Shown piece after piece: positions 1 through 11,959 of a DNA stretch of 64,000 nt. Position 1 is the first letter of the stretch. Every line of letters begins with the position of its first letter. The position numbers and the translations under genes were made by a program. The stretch comes from Moringa oleifera (taxonomy: Eukaryota; Streptophyta; Magnoliopsida; Brassicales; Moringaceae). The notes beneath the pieces are model-generated. The model searched no databases. It worked only from the letters and a program-made list of their open reading frames with translations, and was not told the origin of the DNA. The stretch is from assembly GCA_021397835.1 (NCBI GenBank), contig JAJFZO010000263.1:227501-291500 (forward strand), in the 5' to 3' direction.

Positions 1-549
1 AATAATTGTGGGATAATGAGCTGGATGTGGCTAGACAAGCTCGATGGTGTGGGCAGCGAAGCTAACGATGATACATGCTATGTGAGGGCCAAATCGTTGG
101 GGGGATTTCGAGCATGCAGAGTGCTTCGTCGCAGGCCCTCATGGCGGCAGACGTGGGGATGGATCCCGACACTCAGGCTTGCCTAGGTGGACTCGTTGCG
201 CAGCGCGATCGATGACACGATCGTCGGCCGTTAGCAACGAGCGAGCCACACGACCGCCGCACCTAAGCTGCGTAGCGCGAAATTGTTTTAATAGCAAGGG
301 ACGATTCTTCAATGGCAAGGGACCACGGATGAGGCCTTGGCAGCAGGGGTGTCACGCCGTGTCCAAGTTGGCCGTGTGTCTGCCGGCGGTGGTGGCTGGC
401 ACAGCCACGCATCCCCGGCTGGATGGGCAAGGCAGCAAGCCGCCATGCCCATGCCATGCGCGCTGGGTTGCCCAAGCCCAGCGCCTTCCCACTTGGGATG
501 GGCATTGGGGGAAGCACGCATGGCCTATTGGCACCCAGCAAGCTAGGTG
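1..549. other. Unclassified non-satellite sequence with a GC-rich patch
   Basis: This segment matches neither satellite family in the window. It begins with mixed-composition sequence and becomes GC-rich from about 300 to 545, with runs of words such as CCATGCCCATGCC that recall the neighbouring GC satellite in composition but do not show its 182-bp anchors. A short near-repeat (AGCAAGGGACGA near 293, GGCAAGGGACCA near 314) is visible. Overlapping open frames of 60-123 codons exist on both strands, which is expected in GC-rich DNA; none shows a recognisable domain, so I do not call a gene. It could be decayed retroelement or edge-of-array sequence. Confidence 0.5.
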
Positions 550-859
550 ACTACCTCCCTCTTAAAGAGTCTTAAATGAAATTTCACTCCCGGCAAGATG
601 AAACATCAATATGTCTGAGCCGTCATAATGGGTCTAAAAAATTATTTACTTGGAATTTTGAGCTGAAATTTTGTACGTAAATGGAGAATAATCATATATA
701 TCACCAAAAAAAAATCATCAAAAATAGCCTGTGAGTCGAAATGATCCCAAACTTCAGGGGCAGACTCCTCATGAATTACACGAATTATTTGAGTCATTTT
801 GGGACCAATTCCATGATGAAAAGACAGTCAATTCGCAATAATTTCGCAACTGGGCATGC
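550..859. other. AT-richer spacer before the GC satellite, no gene seen
   Basis: This is a non-repetitive, AT-richer stretch between the GC patch and the 182-bp satellite. It contains an A-run near 706-714 and no satellite anchor, convincing coding potential or structural RNA. An open frame starting at 741 runs on into the satellite, so it is almost certainly not a gene. It may be part of a degraded retrotransposon, but no primer-binding site, polypurine tract or LTR end could be identified. Confidence 0.5.
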
Positions 860-3800
860 GGCTAATAGGCTGGGGAAGCTGTGCCTCTGCCTGGCCCATG
901 GTGCATGCTGGCTGCCCTGTCCAGCGCACCTCCAGCCACCCCATGGCAGCCCTCAGGGTCAATCACAGCCAGGGGCCACGGCCAAGGCAAGCTTGCCAAT
1001 GAAATCAACGCCCACTGCAGGTGCTGAGCCTCACAGCGTGCTCTCGACTGGCTCGCGTGGGGTGCCCCTGGCAAGGCTGGCGCCGTGCCTGCTGGTGACT
1101 GCTGTGGCACCCTTGGCTCGCACGCTGGGCAGTCAGTCGAGGGGCATGGATGAGGCGTCTAGCTTGCGATGGGCGCTCGTGGCCTGGCTGGCGCGCCCAC
1201 CGCTCCCGCACTCTCGGCGAGTAGCCCATGCTGTGCCTGCTGGCGGCTGCCTGGGCATGCCTCCCATGCCCAGGATCCATGCGATGCAGCTCCCCTGGCT
1301 TGCTCACTGGGCACTACGTCGAGGGACAGGGACATAGGGTCTGGCTCACGATGGGCGCCCGTGGCCTGGCTGACGCGCCCACCGCTGCCGCACTCTCGAT
1401 GAGTAGCCCATGCCGTGCCTGCTGGGGACTGCCTGGGCATGCATCCCATGCCCAGGGTCTATGCAACGCGCCTCCCCTGTCTCGCTCGCTGGGCACTACG
1501 TCGAGGGACAGGGACGTGGGGGCTGGCTCACGATGGGTGCCCGTGGCCTAGCTGGCGTGCCCACCGCTACCGCACGCTAGGCGAGCAGCCCATGCCGTGC
1601 CTGCTAGGGGCTGCCTGGCCGTACCACCCGTGCCCAGGGCCCATGCGACACAGCTCCCCTAGCTCGCTCGCTGGGCACTCCGTGAAGGGATAGGGATGTG
1701 GGGGCTGGCTCGCGATAGGCACCCAGGGCCTGGCTGGCGCCTCCACCGCTGCTGCACGACGGGCGAGCAGCCTATGCCATGCCAGCAGGGGGATGCCTCG
1801 GCATGCCAGTCGTGCCCAGGGTCTGTGCGGCATGGCTCCCCTGGCTCGCTCGATGGGCACTAAGTCGAGGGACAGGGACGAGGGGGCTAGCTCGTGATGG
1901 GCGCCCGTTGCCTGGCTGGTGCATCCACCGCTGCCTTACGCTGGGCACTTAGCCCATGCCGTGCCTACTAGGGCTTCCTGGGCATGCCTCCCGTGCGCAG
2001 GGTCAATAAGACGCGGCTCCCCTGGCTCGCTCACTGGGCACTAAGTAGAGGGACAGGGACGAGGGGCTAGCTCGAGATGGGCGCCTGTGGCCTGGCTGGC
2101 GCGCCAACCTCTACCGCACACTGGGCACTTGGCCCAAGCCATTCCAGCTGGGGGCTGCCTAGGCATGCCTCCCGTGCCTAGGGTCCATGCGACGCGGCTC
2201 CCCTGGCTCAGTCGCTGGGCACTAAGTCGAGGGACAGGGATGCGAGGGCTGGCTCGGGATGGGCGCACATGGCCTTGCTTGCGCGCCCACCTCTACCGCA
2301 CGCTGGGCACTTCGCCCAAGCTGTTCCAGCTGGGGGCTGCCTGGGCATGCCTCCCGTGGCCAAGGTCCATGTGACGTGGCTCCCTTGGCTCGCTCGCTGG
2401 GCACTAAGTCGAGGGACAGGGATGCGGGGGCTTGCTCACGATGGGCGACCGTGGCCTGGCTGGCGCGCCCACCTCTGCCGCACACTGGGCACTTGCCCAT
2501 GCTATGCCTGCTAGGAGCTGCCGGGCCATGCCTCCCATGCCCAGTGTCCATGCGATGCAGCTCCTCTTGCTTGCTCACTGGGCACTGAGTCGAGGGACAG
2601 GGACGAGGGGCCTGGCTCGCGATGGGCACCTGTGGCCTGGCTGGCGGACCCACCGTGGCCACACGCTGGGCGAGCAACCCATGCCGTACCTATTGGGGGC
2701 TCCCTCGGCATGCCTCCCGTGCCTAGGGTCCATACAACGCGACTCCCCTAGGTCGCTCGCTGGGCACTAGGTCGAGGAACAGGGACGAGGGGGCTGCCTC
2801 TCGATGGGCACACGTGGCCTGGTTGGCACGCCCACCGTTGCCGCACGCTGGGGACTTGGCCCATGCCGTGCCTGCTTAGGGCTGCCTATGCATGCCTCCC
2901 ATTCCCAGGGTCCGTGGGACGCAGCTCCCCTGGCTCGCTCGCTAGGCACTACGTCGAGGGACAGGGATGCAGGGGCTATCTCGCGATTGGCGCCCGTGGT
3001 TTAGTTGGCGCGCCCACGTTTGCTGCACGCTAGGCGAGTTACCCATGCCGTGCCTGCTGGGGGCTGTCGAGTCATGTCACCCGTGTCCAAGGTCCGTGAG
3101 ACGGGGTTCCCCTAGCTCGTTCGTTGGGCACTACATCTAGGGACAGGGACGATGGGGCAAGCTCAGGATGGGCGCCCGTGCCCTGGCTAGCACGCCCACC
3201 TCTGCTGCACGCTGGGTGAGCAGCACATGCCGTGCCTGCTGGGGTCTACCGAGGGATGCCTCCCGTGCCCATGGTCCGTGCGTCGCAGCCCCCCAGTCTC
3301 ACTCGTTCGGCACTACGTCGAGTGATAGGGACGAGGGGGTTTGTACGCGATGGGTGCCTGTGGCCTGGCTGGGGGCTGCCAAGGCATGCCTTCAATGGCC
3401 AGGGTCCATGCAACGCGGCCGCTCTAGCTCACTCGCTGTGCACCACATCGAGGGACAGGGACGAGGGGTTGGCTCTCGATAGGCACCCGTGGCCTGGTTG
3501 GGCACTTAGCTCATGCCGTGCCTGCTAAGGGCTGCCTGGGCATGCCTCGCATGCCTTGGGTTCGTGCGTCACGACTCCCGTGGCTGGCTCGCAATGGGGG
3601 CCCCCGTGGCTTGGCTAGCGCGCCAACCACTACCACATACTAGCTGAGCAGCCCATGCCATCCTGCTGGGGGCTACTGAGGCATGCCACCCGAGCCCAGG
3701 GTCCGTGCGACGCGGTTCCCATTGAAACTCACTGGCTTGCCATGGATGCCCGTTGCCTGGCTAGCGCGCCTACCTCTGCAGCACGCTGGGCGAGCAGCCC

Positions 3801-6800
3801 ATGCCGTGCCTGTAGGGGGCGGCCGAGGCATGCCTCCCGTACCCTGGGTCTGTGCGATGCGGTTCCCATTGCAGCTCGTTGGGCACTACGTCGAGGGACA
3901 GGGATGAGGAGATGGCTCGAGATGGGCACCCATGGCCTGGCTGACCCATCGACCTCTACCGCATGTTGGGTGAAATACCCATGCCGTAACTGCTGGGGGC
4001 TACCGAGGCGTGCCTCCCATGCCCATGAGCCGTGTGTCATAGCCCTCCTAGCCTGCTCGTTGGGCACTACGTCGATGGACAAGGACGAAGGGGCTGGCTT
4101 CCGATGGGCACCCGTGGCTTGGCTGGCGCCCCTACCTCTGCCGCACGCTGGGCGAGCTGCACATGCCATGCCTACTGGGAGCTGTCAAGGCATGCCACCT
4201 GTGCCTAGGGTCCGTGTGACGCGGCTCCCCAGGCTCGCTTGCTGCGCACTACGTCGAGGGACAGGGACGAAGGGCCTAGCTCGCGATGGGCACCTGTGGC
4301 CTAGCTGCCGCGCCCACCTCTACGGCACGTTGGGCAAGCAACCCATGCCGTACCTGCTGGGGGCGACCGAGGCATGCCACCCGTGCCCTATGTCCATGCA
4401 TTACGGCCCTCCTGGCTCGCTCGCTGGGCACTACGTCGAGGGACAGGGACGAGGGGGCAGGCTCGCGATGGGCGCGCGTGGCCTTGCTGGCGCACCCGCC
4501 TCTGCCGTACGCTGGGCACTTGGTGCATGTTGTGCCTACTGGGGGCTGCCAAGGCATGCCTCCCGTGCCAAGGGTTCGTGCATTGTTACTCCCCTAGCTC
4601 GCTCGCTGGGCACTACATCGAGGGATAGGGATGAGGTGGCTGGATCGCGATGGGCACCCGGGGCGTGGCTGTCGCGCCAACCTTTTTGTTACGTTGGGCG
4701 AGCAGCCCATGCCGTGCTTGCTGGGGGCGGCCGAGGCATGCCACCCGTGCCCTAGGTCCGTGCGTTGCGGCTCTCTTGGCTCGCTCGCTCGGCACTACGT
4801 CGAGGGATAGGGACGAGGGGGCAGGCTCGCGATGGGCGCGTGTGGCCTTACTGGTGTGCCTGCCTCTGCCGCACGCCGGGCACTTGGCCCATGCTATGCC
4901 TACTGGGGGCTGGCAAGGCATGCCTCCCTTGCCAAGGGTTCGTTCATCGTGGCTCCCCTAGCTCGCTCGCTGGGCACTACGTCGAGGGACAGGGACGAGG
5001 TTGCTGGATCGCGATGGGCGCTCGGGCCTGGCTGTCTCGCCCACCTCTTTTCTACGTTGGGCGAGCAGCCCATGCCATGCCTGCTAGGGGCAGCTGCGAC
5101 AAGCCACATGTTCCTTGGGTCCTTGCGTTGCGGCCCTCCTGGCTCGCTCGCTGGGCACTACGTCGAGGTACAGGGATGAGGGGGCTGGCTCACGATGGGT
5201 GCCCGTGGCATTGCTAGCGTGCACGCCTCTGCTGCACACTGGGCGAGCAGCCCATTCGATGCCTACTGGGGGCTACCGAGGCATGATACCCATGCCAAGG
5301 GTCCGTGCAATATGGCTCCCCTGGCTCGCCCGTTGGGCACTACGTCAAAGGACAAGGACGAGGGGGCTGGCTCGACATGGGTGCCCGTGGCCTGGTTAGC
5401 GTGCCCACCACTACCGCACGTTGGGTCAGTAGCCCATGCTGTGCTTGTTGGGGGCTGCCGAGGCATGCCTTAGGTGGCAAGGGTCCATGCAACGCAGCCC
5501 CTCTAGCTCACTCGCGGTGCCCTACATCGAGGGACAGGGATGAGTGGGCAGGCTCAAGATGAGCACCCGTGGCCTGCCTGGCGCGCCCATCTCTATAGCG
5601 CACAGTGCACTTGGCCCATGCTATGCCTGCTGAGGGCTGCCTGGGAAAGCCTCCCATGCCTAACGTCCATGCATCGCAGCACCACTGGCTCTCTCACTTG
5701 GCTTTACGTCGAGGGATAGGGATGAGGGGTTTGCTCGAGATGGGCGCCTATGGCCTAGCTGCCGCGCCCACCTCTATCGCATGCTGGCCTAGCAGCCCAT
5801 GTCGTACCTGCTGGGGGCGGCTGAGGCATGCCTCCTATGCCCTAACTTCATGCGTCATGGCCCTACTTGCTCGCTCACTTGGCACTACGTCGAGGGACAG
5901 GGACGATGGGCAAGGCTCGCGATTAGCTCTTGTGGCCTCGCTGTCGTGCCCGCCTCTACGGCACGTTGGGCAAGCCGCCCATGCTGTGCCTGCTGGGGGC
6001 GGCCTAGGCATGCCTCCCGTGTTCTTGGTCTATGCGTCGCGGCCCCACTGGCTCACTCGCTAGGCACTACGTCGAGGGACAGGGAGAAGGGGCCTGGCTC
6101 ATGATGGGCGCCTATGGCTTCGCTGCAACGCCCACCTTTGTGGCACGCTGGGCGAGCAGCCCATGCCGTGCCTGCTGGGGGTGGTCGAGGCATGCCTCCC
6201 GTGCCCTGTGTCCATACATCGCGGCCCCACTGGCTCGCTCGCTTGGCACTACAACGAGCGACAGGGACGAGGGGCCTGGCTCGCGATGGGTGTCTATGGC
6301 CCAGCTACCCATGCTGTCCTGTTGGGGGCCTCCAAGGCATGCCATCTGTGCCTAGGGTCCGTGCGACGCTCCCCTTTGCAGCTCACTTGGCACTAGATAG
6401 AGGGACAGGGACGATGGGGTTGGCTTACGATAGGCGCCCGTGGCCTGGCTGGTGCACCAACCTCTGCCGCACGCTGGGCGAGTAGCCCATGCAGTGCCTG
6501 CTGGGGGCTGCCAAGGCATGGCTCCTGTGCCCAAGGTCCATGCGATAGAGCCCCTCTGGCTCCTTCGCTGGGCACTACATCGAGGGACAAGGAAGAGGGG
6601 GCTGGATCATGATGGGGGCCCCCGTTGCCTGGTTGGCGTGCCCACCGCTGCCGCACGCTGGGTGAGCAGCCCATGCCGTGCTTGTTGGGGGCCACCGAGG
6701 CATGCCATCCATTCCCAGGGTTGGTGCGACGCGGTTCCCCTTCCAGCTCGCTAGGCACCACGTCTAGGGACAGAGATGAGGGGCCTGGCTCGAGATAGGC

Positions 6801-8479
6801 GTGCCCACCTCTGCCGTACGCTGGGCAAGCAGTATATCCCATGCCTACTGGGGGCTGCCAAGGCATTCCACCCGTGCCAAGGGTTCGTACGACGCGGCTC
6901 CCCTGGCTCGCTCGTTGGGCACTACGTCGAGGGACAAGGACGAGGAGCCTAGCTCTCGATGGGCACCTATGGCCTGGCTGCCGCACCCACCTCTACCGCA
7001 TGCTTGGCACTACGACGAGGGACAAGGACGCGGGGGATAGCTGGCGATGGGCTCTAGTCACTTGGCTGGCGCGACCACCTCTGTCGCATACTAGGCGAGC
7101 AGCCGATGCTATGCCTGTTGGGGGCTGCCAAGGCATGCCTCTCGTGCCCATGGTCCGTGTGTCGCAGCCCCCCTAGCTCGCTCGTTGGGCACTACGTCAA
7201 AGGACAGGGACGAGGAGCTGGCTCACGAAGGGTGCCTGTGGCCTGCCTAGCATGCCCACCTCTGCCGCACGCTGGGTCAGCAGCCCATGTCATGCCTGTT
7301 GGGGGCAACCGAGGTATGCCTCTTGTGCCCAGGGTCTGTACGTCGTCATCCCTCTGGATCGCTCTCCGAGCACTACATTGAGGTATAGGGATGAGGGGGC
7401 TGGCTCGCAATGGGTGCCCATGGCTTGGCTAGCGCCCCTACCTCTACTGCACGCTGGGTGAGTAGCCCATGCCGTGCTTACTTGGGGCTGCCGAGGCTTG
7501 CCTCCCGTGCCCAGGGTCAGTGCGACGCGGCTCCCTTAGCTCGCTCGCTGGGCATAATGTCGAGGGACAGGGACGAGGGGTCTGGCTCGCGATGGGCGCC
7601 CATGGCCTGGTTGGTGCGCCCACCGCTGCCACACGCTGGGCGAGCAGCCCATGCCATGCCTGCTGGGGGCTACGATGCATGCCACTCGTGCCCAGGGTCC
7701 ATGCGACGCCGCTCCCATGGCTCTTTCGCTGGGCACTACATCAAGGGACAGGGACGAGGGGGCCAGCTCGCGATGGGCACCGAGGGCCTGGCTGCCGCGC
7801 CCTCCGCTGCAGCACGCTGGGCGAGCAGCCCACGCCGTGGCTAGAGGGGGTTTTTGAGGCATGCCTCCCGTGCCCAGGGTCCACGAGGCGTGGCTCCCCT
7901 GGCTCACTCGCTGGGCACTGCGTCGAGGGACAAGGACTAGGGGGTTGGCTCGCAATGGGCGCCCGTGGCCTAGCTTGCGTGCCCAGCACTACCGTACGCT
8001 GGTCGAGCAGCCCATGTCGTGCCTGCTGGGGGCTGCCGAGTCATGACTCTTGTGCCCATGGTTCGTGTGATGCCACCCCCCTGGCTTGCTCACTAGGCAC
8101 TACGTCAAGGGACAAGGACGAGGGGGCTGGCTCGGGATGGGCATTCGTGGCCTGGCTGACGCGCCCACCTCTGCCGCATGTTGGGCAAGCAGCCCATGCC
8201 ATGCCAGCTGGGGGCTACTTAGGCATGCAAACCATGCCCAGGGTCCGTGCGATGCGGCTCCTATAGTTCACTCACTGGGCACTACGTCGAGGGACAAGGA
8301 TGGGGGGGCTGACTCGCGATGGGCATCGGTGGCCTAGCTGTCGCGCCCATCGCTGCTGCACGCTGCGCGAGCAGCCCATGCCGTGGCTGCTGGGGGTTAT
8401 CGAGGCATGCCTCCCATGCCCAGGGTCCGTGCAATGCGGCCCCCCTGGCTTGCTCACTGGGTACTACGTCGAGGGACAG
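860..8479. repeat. GC-rich 182-bp tandem satellite array, about 40 copies
   Basis: The anchor GGGCACTACGTCGAGGGA, with small variants, recurs near 1309, 1491, 1673, 1855, 2036, 2217, 2399, 2580, 2762, 2944, 3126 and 3308. Steps are 181-182 bp, and the pattern continues to the last copy near 8460. Other conserved words in each unit are GCGATGGGCGCCCGTGGCCTGG, GCAGCCCATGCCGTGCCTGC and GGCATGCCTCCCGTGCCCAGGGTCC. Sequence from 860 to about 1120 is a degenerate edge. Some units are shortened: the anchors at 3308 and 3438 are only 130 bp apart. Differences between copies are mainly C/T and G/A at CpG sites. The unit length is close to a nucleosome repeat, as in many plant heterochromatic satellites. 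Long open frames run through the array because GC-rich DNA has few stops; 182 is not a multiple of three, so the frame changes at each unit. Confidence 0.93.
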
Positions 8480-10728
8480 TATCAATGAATACTTTGTTTG
8501 TGCCATTGTTGTGTCTTCGCTCAGGTTTGTTTGTGCTAGTATTGGCATCTATCAGTATCAATGAATGCCCCACAGCATTCATCGCTAGGTTGCCTCGGTG
8601 CTACTACTAACGTCTATCGATGCTAACAATTACCTCATAATAATTATTGGGTAGTCCGTTGTTCCTCTTATGTTGGTGTCATCATCTGCCAACATTAATG
8701 ACTACCTCGCTATAATAACTCAGCAATTGCTAGGTTCTTTCAAAGTGGGCGTGACTATCTGCCTATACCATTACAAAAGTTTTTGGGCTTTCCCGGTGCC
8801 CACTACTACTGCTATGTTGTCGTTCGACTCCTTCTATGGTTGCCTTCGTGTTTACCTGTGCAAGCAACTACAACTAGGCTAACGCTAAGAAAACCCAACG
8901 ATGATGTTCGCTGAGGCTCACGGCTGTCACTAGGTCATTGCTAAGTTGCTCTAGTATTGACACTGTGATCTACTATGCCAAGACCAATAACGACCCCACA
9001 ATAGTTAGGTTCCCTAAAAAGGAGGACAAGCATCTGCCTGCCCCAACTACATCTGAACAACTGTCGTTAGGCTTTCGTAACGCTAACAATGATTGCCATT
9101 AGGCAATCATTCAGGCAACCCAGCATAGATGTTTGGCAGTTTTAGTGACCATTGTTGGGTCCTCGCTCAGCTTCGTTTATGCTAACACTAGCACCAGCGA
9201 CATCTTCACAATAATCATTGGGCTCTCCTAATGCCGATGACTACTACTAAGGCGTCATTAACCTCCATTGTTGGGGCAACCTAGTGCAGATCTTTATCGA
9301 CACTAGCAATAATTGCTGGGGTCATTGCTTAGCTCCCCTAGTGCTGGCGTCGGCTTCTGCCAGTGCCGACGACTACCCCAACATCAGTCGTTGGTCTCTT
9401 CCAACACTAGTAACTATCTTCCAGTCATCATTCGGGTCCCCCGGTGCTGGCACTGACGTTTATCAACAAGAGCAATTGCCGACAAAAATAGCTGAAAAGT
9501 CTCTTGGTTTGCCTTGTGCTAACATCGATGCCTGCAAACACCAACAACTGCCCCAAACTAGTAGCTGAGCAGTCATTGGTTCCCTTAAAGCTTGGCCGAG
9601 CATCTGCGAGCACGAACACCTTTCCCGCAGTAATTGTCGGGCTTTCTTAATACTAGCAACAATCATGCAGTCATCGTTAGTCTCCCTCGATGCTGGCATG
9701 GGCGTTTATCGACACCAGCAACTACGTACTGCAAGAGGAGGGAAGTCTTTTGGTTCACCTAGTGCTAGCATCGTTGGGTTCTCTAAAAATAAGTGCGAGC
9801 ATCTGCAAGCCTCAACAACTTCTAACAACCATCATTAGGCTCTCGTAACGCCAACAATGATTGCTATTGGGCAATCATTGGGGCAACCCAGCGTAGACGT
9901 TTGGCAGCTTTAGTGACTATCGTGGAGTCTTTGCTGAGTTTTAGTCATGCAAGTGCTAGCATCTACTAGAATCAACAATTGCCCAATATCAATCATTGGG
10001 CTCTACGAAAGCGAGTGACTATTATTGGGTTGTCGCTATGTTGGCCCGGTATTAGCACTAGCGTCTATTGATACTAATATCTATGCCATAATACTTGTTG
10101 CGTAGTCTTTGGGTTCCTCTTTTGCTAGTGTCATCATTTTCCAACACTAATAACTACCCTATAACAATGACTCAGAAGTTGCTGGGTTCCTTCAAAGCTG
10201 GTGCAAGTGTGTGCAAGCACAAACGAAATCCCACCATAAGTTTTTGAGCTCTTGTAGTGCCCACTACTATTGCTACTTCATCGTTCGACTCCTTTTGTGG
10301 TTGCCTTCATGCCTACCTGTCCAGCAACTGCCACTAGGCTAATGATAGAGAAACCCAACGCTGATGTCTGCTAAGGCCCACGACTATCGCTACATCATTG
10401 TTGAGTTGCTCTAGTATTAAATCTAGTGACTATCCAAGAGTCATCGCTGGGCTCCCTAGTGCCGGCACTAGTATTTTCCTAATTTTGTCATCTACCAGTA
10501 CCTATAACTACCTCGCAACAAAGACTGGACACTCATTGGGCTCTTTTAGTGCTTGCCCTCACGTCTACCTATGGCAGTCACTGCCTAGCTATAGTTGTAG
10601 GGGTCTCCCAACACTAGTGATTGTCATGGGGTAATCGTTAGGCTTCCCTTGTGCTACTACTAGTGTTTACTCACACCGACAATTTCTTCGCATAAATGAC
10701 AAGGTTGTCCTTCGGTTCCTCTAGTATG
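8480..10728. repeat. 1.77-kb-family satellite, segment left of the hAT insertion
   Basis: The sequence switches here from the GC satellite to the second satellite family. Family landmarks appear in order: GGTTGCCTCGGTG, a TGGTGTCATCATCTGCCAACA block near 8675, ACTCAGCAATTGCTAGGTTC near 8718, TCACTAGGTCATTGCTAAGTTGCTCTAG near 8930, and GATGTTTGGCAGTTTTAGTGACC near 9128. The last landmark recurs near 9897, only about 770 bp later, so at least one monomer carries a large internal deletion (a jump is visible near 9195). The segment ends at the left target-site duplication of the hAT element and resumes at 15496. Predicted open frames here are short and lack domains. Confidence 0.9.
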
Positions 10729-10736
10729 GACGTCGG
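10729..10736. repeat. Left target-site duplication of the hAT element (GACGTCGG)
   Basis: The 8-bp word GACGTCGG directly precedes the left terminus TAGAGGTGACC and is repeated exactly at 15488-15495, after the right terminus. Eight bases is the standard hAT target-site duplication length. The word belongs to the satellite: uninterrupted monomers read CCTAGTGTCGGCGTCGGTGTCTGCCAACA around this point. Confidence 0.95.
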
Positions 10737-10940
10737 TAGAGGTGACCACGGTTCGGTTCAAACCGTTGAACATAACCGTAATCGTTGTATTTTGAACCGA
10801 ACCGGAACCAGTTATACCGGTTCCAGTTTTGAACCGTAACCGAAACCATTTTAAAAATGGTTCGGTTATGGTTCATATAAGTTTTGAACCAGAATCTAAA
10901 CTGACAATTCAAAACCGGTGGTTTCGGTTCGGTTTTTAAT
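10737..10940 (+). repeat. Left terminal inverted repeat and subterminal GGTTCGGTT region
   Basis: The terminus TAGAGGTGACC is followed by repeated GGTTCGGTTC, GAACCGAACCGG, GGTTCCAG and GGTTCGGTT words on both strands to about 10940. Subterminal motif arrays of this kind are where Ac/hAT transposases bind in studied elements. That role here is inferred from family knowledge, not shown. An open frame on the minus strand across 10721-10912 is a by-product of the repeated motif and starts outside the element. Confidence 0.85.
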
Positions 10941-11660
10941 TAAATTAATTTTTAAAATATTAAAACTTTTAATTTTAAAAATTATTAAAAATTAATTTTA
11001 AAAATTTTAAAAATAATTTTAATTTTAAAATATCTATTTCAATAAAAATATAATTATTTTTATTTTTATTTTTATTAAAAATTTATAATTAAAATGTTAA
11101 ATTTAAAATTTTAAAATTTTTTTTATATAATTACACTAATGTAATTACACTAATGTTAAATAGTATCATAACTATTATGATATTAAAAAATAATTCTGCA
11201 TATGATGTCCTAACAATTTATTGTAAGGATATTTGTCATGCTTACTATTGGATTTATTTTTATTTGAATGAGATAATTATATTACATATACTTACATTTA
11301 TTTAGTTTGTCTATTATAAAATAATTAAAAAAACAAAAAAAATGAAATGCTTTTACAATGCTTTTATGTAAATCTTTTAGAAATTGCACTCCCACATGAT
11401 TCAGAAATTAGATATAAAATATTTATTTTGTTATAATTTTAATTCTTTAAATATGTAAATCTTTTAGAAATTGCACTCCCACATGATTCAAATTCTATAT
11501 TTAATAATTTAAAATTTAATTATATCACTAAATAATATATAACATTTAATTTTTTAAATAATGAAATATAATTTCATTTTGAAATAAATAATATTTATAA
11601 AAAAATTTAATGATGATTGTTAGAAATTTTCATATGTTTATTCATATTTTTTATAATTAA
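10941..11660. other. AT-rich non-coding interior of the hAT element with a 39-bp direct repeat
   Basis: This is a very AT-rich stretch dominated by A/T runs and words such as TTTTTATTTTTATTTTT. No coding frame is visible. One clear structure is a direct repeat: a 39-bp block beginning TATGTAAATCTTTTAGAAAT at 11365-11403 is repeated at 11452-11490, 87 bp downstream. This suggests a local duplication within the element. Confidence 0.75.
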
Positions 11661-11664
11661 TTAA

Positions 11665-11940
11665 TTATTTTTTCAAAAAACCATAGGCATGAAGGGGACA
11701 TTGGATTGAAACCACCGAAGGAAGTGCCATTATAGGAAAGGACAAGAATGGCATACTCCAAGTCCAAAGACAATAGTAATTTGTCCTCACTGGAAGGGTT
11801 TTTTCCTTGTCAATTGCATATAAGCTGTTATAGTTCTCTACACCCAAGCTCTCTCTGAAATCTATGCTCTTCCCAATTAGAACCAGCCACGTCACTCGCG
11901 AGACTGATTTCATTTAGGCAAGGAGCATCGGAATTGGGTT
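11665..11940 (-). other. GC-richer block with an 82-codon open frame; possible captured gene fragment
   Basis: Within otherwise AT-rich transposon DNA this block has near-balanced base composition. On the minus strand it contains an open frame of 82 codons (11665-11913) with a protein-like composition that includes WTWSMPFLSFPIM and SLGVENYNSLYAIDKEK. I do not recognise the product. It has no promoter or splice signals I can defend. Plant hAT and Mutator-like elements are known to capture host gene pieces, and the composition contrast fits that, but it could also be ancestral transposon sequence. It is not called as a gene. Confidence 0.35.
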
Positions 11941-11959
11941 GCAACGGTAAGAGTGAGGT

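Noticed and set aside
179..550. Open frame of 123 codons on the + strand near the left edge
   Set aside because: It overlaps several equally long frames on both strands in a GC-rich patch, has no domain and has a composition typical of chance translation.
1..859. LTR retrotransposon end
   Set aside because: I could not identify a TG...CA LTR boundary, a tRNA-complementary primer site or a polypurine tract, so the idea is not supported.
741..1337. Open frame of 198 codons running into the satellite
   Set aside because: More than half of it is degenerate satellite sequence, and no protein family is recognisable.
3655..4755. Open frame of 366 codons on the + strand within the GC satellite
   Set aside because: It spans six 182-bp units, and the unit length is not a multiple of three. 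The translation has no recognisable domain, and similar long frames occur on both strands throughout the array because stops are rare in GC-rich DNA.
860..8479. Possible ribosomal intergenic spacer sub-repeats
   Set aside because: GC-rich tandem sub-repeats can occur in rDNA spacers, but no 18S, 5.8S, 25S or 5S sequence or promoter is seen in the window.
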